64,000 bases of DNA from Neospora caninum Liverpool (Eukaryota; Apicomplexa; Conoidasida; Eucoccidiorida; Sarcocystidae), in NCBI RefSeq assembly GCF_000208865.1, contig NC_018391.1, forward strand, positions 2,046,001 through 2,110,000, in the 5' to 3' direction. The notes beneath the pieces are model-generated. The model saw only the letters and a program-made list of their open reading frames with translations, did no database searches and had not been told where the DNA came from. This document shows, piece by piece, positions 35,140 to 46,061 of this stretch (the stretch's first letter is position 1; every line of letters begins with the position of its first letter). Made by a program: the position numbers and the translations under genes.

Positions 35140-38100
35140 TATATATATATATATATATGTATATACGCAGGTGTATATGGTCCGCAGACGACGGATTAGC
35201 AGGACGGCAATCCTCGCCAACCAGATATCTACAAGTGTATATATATATATATAGGTGTGTTGAGAGTCCAGCAGAACGCGAGATGAATGGTCATGTCGCC
35301 GGAGAGCCATGCGCGTCACCAGACCGATTCAAAGCAAACCCATGAGGAGTCAACGTCGCGAGTAACACGAAGCAGACGGTACAGGGGGTCGGCACATGGA
35401 GTGTCTGAAGAAAGGAGTCGGCCAGATGCCCGAGAGGTGAACTCCGGAAGCCGAGTGGATTCGGGGAGAATAAGACAGCACAGGAAAACGTGTTGTGCGG
35501 TCTCAGGCAGCCTGACACCGTAACGCTCCATCGCTTCGTCTCCCTGTGGGGCCCAACTCGCGGACTGTCCAAAGTGTGGTGCGCGAATCGTCCAGGAACC
35601 GCTATTGAAGTCTCTTTTTCTGAAGAACAGAAATCCCGGATGCGAATCCCGGGTGCGCATGCAACGGAACTTACCAGCGGCAGAACTTCCCGCGGGAAAG
35701 ACGCTTTATCGCCTTCCATGATGTGGTTGTGGGAGAAGTGACCTGAGACAAGAACAACAGCGTGTGTTAGGACGAAAACGGAAAGTGGGGTGCACACCGC
35801 CCGAGGCAGGAGATGCCGATGGTGACAGACTTTTCAGTTGTATGACAAGTCTCGATGTTTTCTTCCCTCCCTCTCTAACCGCCCGAGGACCCGACGTTCT
35901 CTACATATAGAGAATATAGATATACATACACGTCGATAGATACAAACAGATACAGACAGATGCAGATAGCGACAGACAGATAGATAGCTACACATAGATA
36001 GATACAGTCAGATAAAGAAAGATAGATAGAGGCAGAGAGAGAAACACAGATAGATGTCCCCGCCACCTTCGCAGGTGCTGAGGGCACTTCAGCATCTTTC
36101 TGCTGGGAACCTGAAAGCGAGAAATGAATCCCGTCCGAGACAAAAGTGCGGGCTTCAAAGAGACGCTGGGATCGCCGATGCTTTGCAGAGAAGACGCACG
36201 ACGCCTCCTGCGGGGCATGCGATGCAACCCGACGCTCAGATGCGTTTCTCATCAGGGAGGCGAAGTCGGCGGTTCGAGGCGACGCCCCTCCAGTACCACA
36301 TCGCGACCTCGATCGCAAAAAGAGTCTCCTTCCTCCGTTTACCTGCAGGTGGATTCAGTGCCTCCGATAGGGGCAAGACGAGGTAAACGCGGTCCGTGCT
36401 CCCCTGCTGCCGAAACAAAATATTCATGTCTTCGACTTGCTGCTCCATCTGACGCAAAAACACAAACGAAAAAACACAAAGAATTCAAGAGACGCACAAC
36501 GGGTCCAAAAGGGGGAAACGCAGGGCGAAGACGATGGCGACGAAAACCCGAAACCTCCAGGAAATCATTCCTCGTGTATATACGCGTAGCCATGTGGGTC
36601 TATGTCTAGATTCATGCACCGAGAAGCCCGTATACATGTCGCTGCCTGCACTTGTATGCATGTGTAAAACGCGTATACCTACTGTATCTGTGTGGCGCAT
36701 GCACATATATGTATATATATGTATATATGGGTTTGAGAATATAGTGATACAGATAAAAAGATCTGTATGTCTGAGTCTACACGTGCATGCAGAGCATTGC
36801 ACGGTGGGTGATTCCACCAGGAAAACTGCCTCTCGAATTTTCTTAAACACTTCAGCTTCCATCGCTTGGACCTTGGCCTCACCCGTGCACGTAGAAACAC
36901 ATCAGAGATCCACGAAAAGAAGCCACGCCGTTTTCTCCTCCCAGGCGTCTTCCCTTCAGTTTCTCCTTCATCCCCCTCTCTCTCTTCTCTCCCTTCTTCT
37001 CTCTCTTCTCTCCCTTCTTCTCTCTCTTCTCTCCCTTCTTCTCTCTCTTCTCTCCCTTCATCTCTCTCTTCATCTCTCTCTTCATCTCTCTCTTGTTCAC
37101 TTTCTTCTTCTTCGCATTCTCCTCGCTCTTCTTCGCTCTCTTCTTCTCCTTCGTCTTCTCTTGCTCCACGGGTTGCGTCAGTGCCGTCGTCTGCCTCGTC
37201 TAGGATTGGATTCTTTGCGTCTCTGGCGTCGATCGAGTCGGTCCCCACTTCCCCAAGTCCTTTGTTGCCTTGTCTCCTCGTTTTCTCTTCTTCGCAAGAG
37301 GACCGTGGGTCGAGTTTGCAGAGGCGTTCCACGCCCCCGCGAACGGGCGACTTCTGGGATGCTCGCGGCTCTCGCTCCGCCACCGCAAACCGGTCCGCCG
37401 CGTCTCTTCGCTCACCGCGGAACCACGAGGAAGCGTTTCGGTCGTCCTCCGGAAGGTTTCTCGCAAGGGGAAGCGGCCTGCCTAGTGGCGCGGCGGTCTG
37501 TGGCGCAGACGCTCCGCCCCCGCGGTCCCTGCATTTGCGTTTTTCGGTGTGTCTCGACTTCGAGGAACACGCAGGTTTTTGCCCAACATCTCTCAGCGGC
37601 CCTGGAGCAGCCAGCGTGGCCACGCCGCCGCGGAATCTCCGCAGGAAATGCGGAGACGGCAGGCGACGGGGAGGCAGAAAGCGACATCTCTCAGATGCCC
37701 AGCGAAGAAGCCCAGGAGAGTCGCAGACTGGAGAGGCGCCGCAGCCAGAGGAAGGCAGCGAACCGAGGGATGAAACTGACGGCGACAAGGCCGAGGAAAC
37801 GTGTGCAGCCTCCAATTGAAGCGGCACGCGCCTTCGCTTCTCGGCTTCGAGTCGAGAAGCAAAAACGCCGGAAACAGCAGAAAAGGCAGGAAAAGAGGAA
37901 GGAGACCCCAGCGAAGCCAGAGGCCGCCGAGAGGACGCCTCGCCTAGGGTCACTGCCGAGGCCAACAGAAAAAACTTGGGAGCGGAACAGGAAAGGAAGA
38001 GAGCAGAGGGGTAGTTCTCTGCGCTTCTCCTTTGTTCAGGGAGAGCTGCGAAGGCGGCTCCACCTTGGCGCGAAGCGTGTCCACATCTCCGGGCGCGAGA

Positions 38101-38367
38101 ATCGAAACACAGCCACGACAACAGGGTCAGAAGACCAGCGAGCCCGAGGGCGTCACGGATCCGGAAGAAGCGAGAACGCCGCGAAAAAGCAGAGGAAGAC
38201 GATTTCGATCGAGGGCAAAGAGGCGGTGTGTGTGGCGAGAGGCGTGGGAAGCGAAACGGCGGCTTTGTGTCATATCGCAGAAACCCTGTGCACATTGAGG
38301 GCGATGTGCGCCGCGCGCTATGCGTGCCTGAGGGAGCGGCCTCGCGCGTTGGTGTTTCTCTCTCCAT
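33241..38367 (-). CDS. UFD1-family protein with membrane leader, probable apicoplast ERAD-type UFD1
   Basis: The conserved part is spread over exons 36862-36818 (its 5' limit is unclear), 36448-36343, 35742-35675, 35057-34759, 34326-34209, 33890-33779 and 33356-33241, phases agreeing. It reads as a UFD1 double-psi-barrel domain: YLVLPLSEALNPPAG, EGDKASFPREVLPL, VSVLDFAAPKNFIFLPLWAM, LNLRPFSIVACKWERLPLA, then VLEEEIRHYSSLTANTVIPV and TFWLRVRDIQ, ending DVATTLLPAEDEAG. UFD1 pairs with CDC48/NPL4 to extract ubiquitylated proteins. Upstream, one minus frame is open from 38610 to about 36883: it has a hydrophobic span (ALGLAGLLTLLSWLCF) after a basic stretch, then a long Ser/Arg/Glu-rich region with a 21-bp repeat. 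This resembles a recessed apicoplast leader and linker; T. gondii has both a cytosolic and an apicoplast UFD1. The leader frame and the domain frame do not join without one extra base near 36880. Start chosen for Kozak (38367); 38610 and 38295 are alternatives. Confidence 0.75.
36975..37110 (-). repeat. 21-bp tandem repeat encoding GREEREE
   Basis: About five copies of a 21-bp unit followed by 12-bp DEER units, in frame in the acidic linker of the UFD1-type gene. The heptad is extremely charged and probably disordered or helical. Confidence 0.8.
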
Positions 38368-39746
38368 CCTGGAGGGGCATTTTTCGATTGAAAATGAGTG
38401 TCTTTGTTTGCGGGGAAAACGCGCAAGTGCGAGAATTGCACAAGGGAGACGGGGAACGACAGAAACGATGGAAAAACGACAACACGAGCGGCGGTAAATT
38501 CGGGGGTGGCCGTCCGCAGCGCTCAGGGAAGACAGCTCAGCTCGACAAGGCGCTGGAACCCTCGTGGGACTTTCCTTTGCTCGGTTGAAAAGCTTTTCAG
38601 CGATTTCCATTCAAACGCAAAACGAGAACTCGTCAACCGGCAGAGACAAGCATGTGTATGTACATGTGCATGCGAGAGAGCGACAAACCCTTGAGTCGTG
38701 CGAAGTGTGGCGGGCACAGGTGAGGGCGAAAACGGACAGCAGGGTTCTTACATGCTTAAAATCGATATCCAGAGGGTTTGAGAGAGAAAGGAAACATCTC
38801 TGCATCGCCCATGAATGCTAATCTAACGGCGCCCCCGAGGCTGAGCTGTCGCATGCGCCTTTCCTCGGAGACAAACAGGCACTCAACTGACTGGTCGACT
38901 CGGTCCGACCCTCGAGGAGAGGCTTAAGTGTGTTTGAAGAAAAATCGGAAGAAAGGAAGATGCTCGATGTAAAGATGTGTAGAAGACATCGACAATCTTC
39001 CGCAAACTCTGAAGCCGAAGCACTGCGGCACGCGGATTCAATCGGGGGTTCGCGTGCAAGCGCATGCACCCGTCTCGTGTCGCCTCGGCGCTGTCTCCGA
39101 AAGAAAATGGCCGAGAAGGCATGAGGAGAGCGCAGAGGTCGAGTGCTTTTGCAGAGAGGGGACGTTTCTGTATACAACAGGAAACCTTCAAAAGGTCTCT
39201 TTGTGTGTGCAGGCACATCAGCTGCTCTGGATCGTCATCATCAAGTCTGTCACGGGCACGAGCGGGTCACGCAGCCGGGTGTGGAATCCAATGCAGCCTG
39301 TCTCGCTGTTCAACATTTTGAAGTGGAGAAGAGAGTACCGTGGAACAAGATGCACATACCTTATGCAAGCACGTCTGTCGATAAAAAAAGATAGATGTAG
39401 CGGTTTACAGGAGTCGTCATAGCGGACGGTGTTGGAGGCAACCGTCTAAGCAAGGCTGACCCCCCCTACGGTAGCTTTTTTTTCTGTACGCGTCAGTAGC
39501 ATCATCCTGTGCTACAGCTGACACGATTTCACTTTCACGTTCACGGCCATCCTTGTTAGCGTGAAAAGGAGGGGGCGTCGGTTCTCTTGGTACACGCTTC
39601 GTACCGCGCAGCCATAATGTCAGTAGTTAGACTATTCTTAGAGCGATAAACGCCGACCCCTTCCCCTAGACCACTTCAGGTTTGTCCATTTCGGCTGTGT
39701 TTTTTGTCTTCTCGTGGCCGGCAAGTCGGGTTGCCTTTGCTCGAGT
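38368..39746. other. Upstream region of the UFD1-type gene
   Basis: The minus frame of the UFD1 leader stays open to 38610. Beyond that no supported exon; a homopolymer C7 then T8 pair occurs at about 39461-39483 but no RNA gene could be recognised around it. Confidence 0.4.
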
Positions 39747-40265
39747 TTACGCAATGTCGAAGTCCGAAAGGCAGCGGGCATCTGTAAAAGCAGTGTAAGA
39801 AGCGCGATGGAAAGGCTCTAGTAATTGGAGTAGTGTCGTAGCGGTGAGCAGACAAAGGGTGCTTTCGCTTTTAGGGGCACGAAGCCGACGGCATGCAACA
39901 GAAAGGAAACAGAGGTCCTGTGTGAAGCGGAGAGACAGAGGTGAAATTCATGGTTTCCTTCGTTACAGTCCACCTTCAGCCTACACGTCGAAACAAGTCA
40001 GTCAGTGGCGGCCAGTAATCCAGTGTGTCTACTCTCTGCACGGCAAAAGCTTCGGGTGAGAAGAAATCGAGTTCTGTGTGCTTAGGCGGGGGACTTGAAT
40101 TGGCAATGTGAGGGTGATATGGACCCGTCCGTACAGCGTGACCCGGTAAATTCTCTTCCGTCTGCCGGTTGCTTCAGGTCCCTTTACGTAGCCGGGAAGC
40201 CACAAACGGTACACGCGTTTTCCCTTTGCGGTGGTAGAAACACCTTCACCTTCAATTGCCCACAT
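39747..40265 (-). CDS. Possible small spliced gene, unrecognised
   Basis: Weak candidate. An ATG at 40265 opens a protein-like frame (MWAIEGEGVSTTAKGKRVYR...) with a possible phase-0 donor at ctac|gtaaag. An acceptor after a good pyrimidine tract (cttcacacag) starts a 57-codon open exon 39917-39747 ending in TAA (DLCFLSVACRRLRAPKSES at its start). A middle exon (RVDTLDYWPPLTDLF) could link them from about 40038, but its downstream intron would be only about 67 bp. No family recognised. It lies between the upstream regions of UFD1 and the 3' end of the LNR gene. Confidence 0.2.
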
Positions 40266-40694
40266 ATTCGCAGGCGCCGAAAAAGACTGATTCGTTGATC
40301 GCGTCTCGTTCCACGTTGAGCTCTAGTCGCATCTCTCTCCATATATATATATATATATATATATATACAGCCCTATATTTTTACATGCAAGTATGCAAAC
40401 ATTAAATATGGATATTTGTACATCTAGGTATCGTCCACCATTTTCCCGCGTATGTGCATGCTTTCCTGTGGGAGACTCTGTCGACGTCGCCAGCATGTTG
40501 CCTTGCGTTTTTTTCTGTTTGTGGATTCTTCTCTGGTCTACGTCTGTCTTCTGCCACCTGGTTCAATTTTTTTTACCATTGACGTGGCATGTACATCTGT
40601 TCTTCTAACGCTTCTCCTTGCCTCCTCCCGAGGAGAAAAACAAGAAAGTGTCCCTTTCACAGGGCAGGTAACTCCCTCTCATTCCTTGTCCACG
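40266..40694. other. Short intergenic region
   Basis: Probably 3' UTR of the LNR gene. Contains a (TA)n run about 40340-40368 and nothing coding. Confidence 0.5.
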
Positions 40695-43285
40695 TTAAAC
40701 GGAGGAAGGCTTCTTGAGCAGTCTTCTCGTTTGTTGCTGGTCTTCGGACTTCTTCTCCTCCGTTCGTTCCGCAGGTTTGTCTTCGGGGCCCTGCCCCGCT
40801 CTGTCGTCCGCGCCTTCTCCGTTCTGTTTCGCCGTATTTTTCTTGATATCGTCGGCCCCCTTCTCGTCGCCTGTCTCGCCTGCCTGATTCTTGTCTTTTT
40901 TTGCGGGAAACTGGGGTCCAACGCCGTCTGCCGCGAGGCGTTTCGCCAATGCGGTTCCCCGGCAGTCCCCACCGTCCCATTCACTTTCGGCGTTGTAGCA
41001 GTTTTCGTCGCAGTTTCCATCTCCAATGAACTCTCGCGCGCAGAACTGGTAGACGTACGGCTTGGCGTCGTAGTCGACCGCCGTCACCCACGTGATGCCG
41101 TTGCAGTCGCCATTGTCGTATCCGCAGTCTTTGTTGTTGCAGTCGGGGTCGCAAATGCCATTTCCGATCATCCACGTGCGGCAGCTTCCAGAGCAAGTAT
41201 CACAGTCGCCCTTGTCGTGGTAGCACTCGGGAATGTCGCATTCTTTGTCGCACTTCCCGTCGCCGAGCCACACGTGCGGGCACTCGAGCGAACACATTTG
41301 TCTACAATCGAACCCATCGAACTGGCACTCGTACGTGTTGCACTCTGGGTTGCACACACCGTTCCCGAGCTTGCCTTTCACGCATTCGCACGCCGCCAAG
41401 CCAAGTTCCTGTTTAAGCAGCTTGGACACAGACTGGTCGGGGTCCTCAGAGTTCCCCGTCACTTCGTCGAGCTTCTGCTGGAGTGTCTGTACACTCGGCA
41501 AGTTGCGGTCATACCAGTCTTTGCAGTCACCGCCGTCCCAGTCGCATTCTTCTTTGTAGCACTCCAGGTCGCACTGCCCGTCGCCCGGCCAGCCCGGCCG
41601 ACACTCGCCCCCGCACCAGCCCTGGCAATCGGGGCCGTCGTACCCGCATTCTGCGACGTTGCACTCGCTGTCACACCAGCCGTCGCCAACCCAGTCTTCC
41701 AGGCATTCCGCAGGGCATGTCGGATAGTGTTCTCGCAGGTGATCGTGAGGCGGGTAAAAGGGCGCTTCCGGGAAGCCTCCGTGTCTGTTGCTCGGGTAGA
41801 CTAGGTCTTCTCCTTTACGGGACGCATGCCACTGACTGACGTCGCGTTCCAGAACGCCGGACGGTTGGGAGGGCTCCGGAGCGGCCGAGGTTGACTCTGC
41901 CGGGTTCTCTTCCTTGGCGGCTTGTGAAGATTCCGTTCCGGATGCGGCAGATGACGGCTGGCGAGATTCGTCTGAACCGTTCTCTGTGGCTGTCGGAGAA
42001 GAAGCGACAGCGCTGGAAGGCGAAGAAGGGGGGGTGCCCAGGAGGCCTACAGCATCTTCCTGCAAGTCAGGGAACGATGGTCAGAAAGCGAAAAGAAGCG
42101 GAAAGGAATCGGGATGTCCGACGGGAAGCAAAAACAAAAAGGCAAAAGAAAGGACCTGGCGAAGGCTAGGGACCAACGCAAGCGTTTGCATTACACAGAA
42201 TCTGCACGGAATGGCAACAGGACTAATGTCCAGGGCTGTTGTTACACAGTACAGTACAACAGAGACAAAACATTCGTAGGCACCTGACAGCGTGTGTCAT
42301 TCTTGTGAGACATGCGTCTGCCACAATATTTATACACATAGAGGAGACAGTCTTTTGTAGCACGGCAGGTAGGCAGAAAGGCCAGCACACACAGAAAGGT
42401 ATCTGCAAGTTCGGGTAAACATACGCACACGCCCGTGTGGATATGTGTGTAGTTGTTCAAATCGTGTAGTGAGATGTACATGTCACAAGGATAAAGACGT
42501 TTGCTAACAGTGCTTACGTTTACAGAGAAGAGAAGACGGGCATGCATGAGCATATCAGAATCGTACCGTGTCTGTGTCCGCCGCTGTCTGGGCAGCACGG
42601 GCAGCAGCAGTGAGGGTGGCAGGATCTGAGAAACGTGCCGCTGGCTTCAGCAGCGCATCATGTGCTGCAGGCGCTCCTTCAAACAGAAAGGGAAAAAATG
42701 AAGAAGTAAAGGATCGATCGCACATTGCTGACCTTTGGAGAGAATTTCTGTGAATGGTTCAGCGAAAACACGTGTACCGTCGCGAACCTGCTGCGCCGTC
42801 ACAAGAGGGAGATTCTGCTGCTTTCAGGGACTGAAGCGGATGATGCTGTCCTCTGTTTACTTGTGTCGGATTTGTTTCTCTTAAGCTGCCCCCTATCTTG
42901 GCACTGCCCTCATATAGTGGATCTAACGCAGTTGTCCAGTGACCGTCGTATGGCTTGTACGCACCCCAACCCGCCAACGAAGATATGAAAACATCAGAAG
43001 GCCTGGACAGGATAAGACAGGGACCGCACGATACCGGGGGCATATAATAAAGGTAATCGTTTGTAGATACACACATAGTTGCCTATCCAGTCTTATTAGC
43101 CGTAATGTTGCATGCAAACATTGCCTGTAGATCGATACACTTGCAAGCAAAGGTTATCCATCTTGCACGTAATCAGGAAACGCTTTTCGTTTCTCTGTCT
43201 TACCGACGACAACGCGCCCCTGAATCAAGCAGCAGAGGAAAGCGAGGAGCAACACGGGAACGAGAAAGACACTGTTCAACGCCAT
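40695..43285 (-). CDS. Secreted protein with six LNR (Lin-12/Notch) repeats
   Basis: Minus-strand exons 43285-43204, 42676-42567 and 42059-40695, phases agreeing, 518 aa. Exon 1 encodes a clear signal peptide (MALNSVFLVPVLLLAFLCC). After an Ala/Ser/Glu-rich region come six cysteine-rich LNR units of the form CxxxC..GDGxCDxECxxxECxxDGxDC, beginning CPAECLEDWVGDGWCDSEC. A helical linker of about 45 residues (QTLQQKLDEVTGNSEDPDQS) separates units 2 and 3. Each LNR normally folds round one calcium with three disulfides. Unit 3 has a shortened C-x-C start; unit 6 (CAREFIGDGNCDENC) lacks the first and fifth cysteines. The tail is Lys/Asp/Glu-rich. No transmembrane segment or GPI-like end is seen, so a soluble protein of the secretory pathway (microneme, dense granule or cyst/oocyst material) is likely; which one cannot be told. 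Confidence 0.85.
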
Positions 43286-44297
43286 GGCGACGAGTCAATT
43301 GATCTTTCGGTTTCAGGGGGCAGCTCGGGGAACAGAAGAAAAAACTGGAGGTGCTCACTAGAGAACACGGCCGACTTGTTGGTTTTCTCTGTTTCGAGAC
43401 TAGTCGCTGCAACGCGTGCACGCTTGAAACGGGGTTGTGCGTTCACACGGCAAGAAGTGTGCATTCAAACTGCTTTCCGCCTCCGGTGTGGAGGAGAGAG
43501 GGTGAGAAAAAGCGATGACAGGGAGGACACCGGAAAAGAGAAAGCGAGAGACGTTGGTGAACCGAAGGGTTCTCTCGTGGGCGTTTTTGGGATGTTGGTA
43601 CTCCGTGTTTATACCTGTGGAGACACGTGGCACACCCTGACAGTGTACACCCGCGTCGTTTTGACTCTGTAGATATGCCGGATCCTGTGTTTTTGTGAGC
43701 ATGAATAAGAAAGAGCACGACACTCGAATCTGATCAGGAGGCAGAAGAAGTCAATCAGGTCTGCTATTTTTCTGGAACGTAAGTCACGATTACAGTACTA
43801 CTGAAACGAACGGTCTTGAAAGTATGTTCGGTATCTGGCCTCCTTCCAACTCATAGCACGAAGAAATCGCGAAAAGGGAAAATGGTGTTGTTTATTGTTT
43901 TAGGGAACAAGTTGATATACCTGTTCTTTGCGATAGAGGCACATACACATATACTTCTCTGTCCACATCACTGACACGCACATACTCGGAAATCAAGACT
44001 TATCCGAAAGAGAAATCTGGCTTCGTCAGTAGTTGAGGAAAGTGAGTCACCTCATGCCACACGTAAACACATACAGCTACAAGAGAAAGCAGCAACTGCT
44101 CAAGAAATGCACATTAACTTTTCAGCCTCCAGCTATTGATCACTGCCTGTTTGAGCTCGAACCCAGGCTTGTAGAACGCGGCTCACGGTCTTCTGCAACT
44201 CTCCCATTTTTGACACCCTTTCTGCGGAAAAGGTCACCGGTAATCGGCAAGAGCTCACCACGGCTTTTCGCTGGAAATGAGGGAGACTTATGCGACT
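43286..44297. promoter_or_regulatory. Upstream region of the LNR gene
   Basis: Holds the presumptive LNR promoter. No exon supported. From about 43700 the DNA is visibly less GC-rich than the coding regions. Confidence 0.4.
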
Positions 44298-45914
44298 TTA
44301 CACGCAGCAAGCAAACTTGGCGGCTATGGAAATAACTCCTGGCGAAGTTGCAGGGTATGGAGCGAACAGCTCGTAGTCCACAGGTATAGAGAGTGCGTCA
44401 AACGCGAAGCCATATGTCTTCCAGTTACTAGGTAAGGGTTCATTCGAAGCAAATATACACCGGAACTCCCTGTGTGTCATGGACACAGCCTACATTGTGG
44501 ACAGTCAATCCGGTGTCGAGGGAATGTAGACGCGCCACATACACAGATTTCACCGTCACGCGTCTCACGTCCGCATTCTCAGAAGCGACAAGCAAGGTTC
44601 GTTTTCCGTCGTCTTCTCTGGCAGAGATGATACAGAAAAGCCGGCCAGAATGAGTCACAGAGATTGGTGCGCTTGATGTAGCCTCTGCATTTTTACGGTC
44701 GGCGAGGGATGACACATCACCGCAGTCGCCCACACCCGGCGACTCAGAACACAACTGACTGGGCTGCGAGGAAAACTTACTTTTTCGGGACAAAAGTGGT
44801 GAGTGGTTTGATGGAGAGGAGCCCCAGGAGTCTTCTCTAGACTCGGGACTCTCAGTCCAGCTTTCTGATTTCTCCTTCGACGCATACGTGGCGATCTGTA
44901 GCGTACACCGGTTGCCGGAGCGAGCTAGCCCATTCAATGTGACGAGCGCGTTGTGCTATACCAGAGCAAATATTTCAATGCTCGTCCGATCCCTTTTTGC
45001 ACCGAGAACGCCACGTGAACAGGCGGGCTCTCTGACGAGAAAGAAGAATCCACGGTTCTGCTGTTACTAGCGTATTAACCAGAAACCGAGGAACATGAAT
45101 ATCTAAAAGAGGAGTGACGTACCTTTTTTGTCGGTATAGTCTAGGCGGAGGTTGAGTGTGTGTCAAACTTTTATAGTGTCACTCGCGGATCCGTTAAGCG
45201 TGTGCAAGTTGCGTAGACCCGACAGGCCGCTCTGGACGATATGTGAAAGCGCTCACTTTCTCAGAAGGCCTCTTCATAAAGAGGCTTTCTTGTACAGCTT
45301 TAACGCCTCACAATACGTGCATGAACTGTTAATGTGTGGCATTTTACTAGCTTGACCATTTGGTCCTTCCGCGTGCTCAGACTAGATCGAGACTTCCAGG
45401 AGCTCATAATTACACCTCTAGCTACACTTCACATCTCCATGTATCCATATGTCTCTCTTTATTCAACTTTATCTGCGCAAATGAATACGGGCACATCGAT
45501 AGATCATATGAGTGTGCTTGGCGCAAGTATGTTTGTCTCATTCTCGGGAAAGAGAGGCGGATGGCTGCCCGAGCGAGCAGTAGACGACCGCGCATGCAGA
45601 CGGCGACGAGGGACTGAAAAAAATATTCTCCCGCCACGGTGCTGGGTAGCTTCCAATGTGTTGGAAAGTAACAAACGATGACCTGCAGACCTTACTGGGA
45701 GTACTGCTCGACCGCCTTTCGGCCTTAAATTGAAGCGGAAAAAGGATGGTCCCTCCACATGCATATCGTTCGTTTTTTTGAGTAAAAAGGCAATCTTGCC
45801 CGGGGTCCGCGAGCTTCCCAGCATCTCCTTGCGCAGGCTCGCCGTTTGTTTTTCCCTGTTGTTCACTCCCGAAAACGCTGTTGGCTTGTTCAAAAACTCG
45901 ATACGCTGGTCCAT
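44298..45914 (-). CDS. Unrecognised spliced gene or recent pseudogene
   Basis: The first exon is convincing: ATG at 45914, 73 codons to a strong donor (cca|gtaagg, exon 45914-45696), reading MDQRIEFLNKPTAFSG... and FFRFNLRPKGGRAVLP. Further down, a minus frame open from 44955 to 44440 has strand-like segments (RCTLQIATYASKEK, RLFCIISAREDDGKRTLLVA, VARLHSLDTGLTVHNVGCVH, GVPVYICFE). Just upstream in the same frame an equally protein-like segment (RDRTSIEIFALV) is separated from it only by TAG at 44958-44956. After 44440 a different frame continues (NWKTYGFAFDALSIPVDYEL) to a stop near 44298. Either the TAG is part of an acceptor (ggtatag|cac) and splicing fixes the rest, or the gene carries a nonsense and a frameshift change. 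I do not recognise the family. It diverges from the lipoyl protein. Confidence 0.4.
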
Positions 45915-46061
45915 ATCACAGCAAGATATATAGCTCAGCCATAGTGTATTTCGGTCCTCCTTGTTAAAACTCTGCGTACTTCCTGTGTCTCCTCTCGCCT
46001 CCCGGGCACTTGCCGATTTCCCTCTGGGGTGGTCCGCTCGCTCTTTCTACATCTTTTCCTA
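45915..46061. promoter_or_regulatory. Compact 147-bp bidirectional promoter candidate
   Basis: Separates the minus-strand ATG at 45914 from the plus-strand ATG at 46062. Both leaders must overlap or be very short if both starts are right. Confidence 0.35.

Noticed and set aside
36534..38588. 684-codon open frame on the plus strand opposite the UFD1 leader
   Set aside because: It mirrors the purine/pyrimidine-biased repeat DNA; no domain, poor protein character, and the minus strand leads into a recognisable UFD1 domain.
39440..39500. Possible Pol III gene ending in a T-run
   Set aside because: No A/B box, snRNA signature or foldable conserved element could be recognised upstream of the T8.
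39930..39960. Short match to a universal small-subunit rRNA string (gaggtgaaattc)
   Set aside because: Only about 13 bases agree and the flanks diverge completely; no other rRNA helix sequence is nearby.
40452..41804. 450-codon plus-strand frame opposite the LNR exon
   Set aside because: It is the antisense of regularly spaced Cys/Asp/Gly codons of the LNR repeats and has no independent signal.
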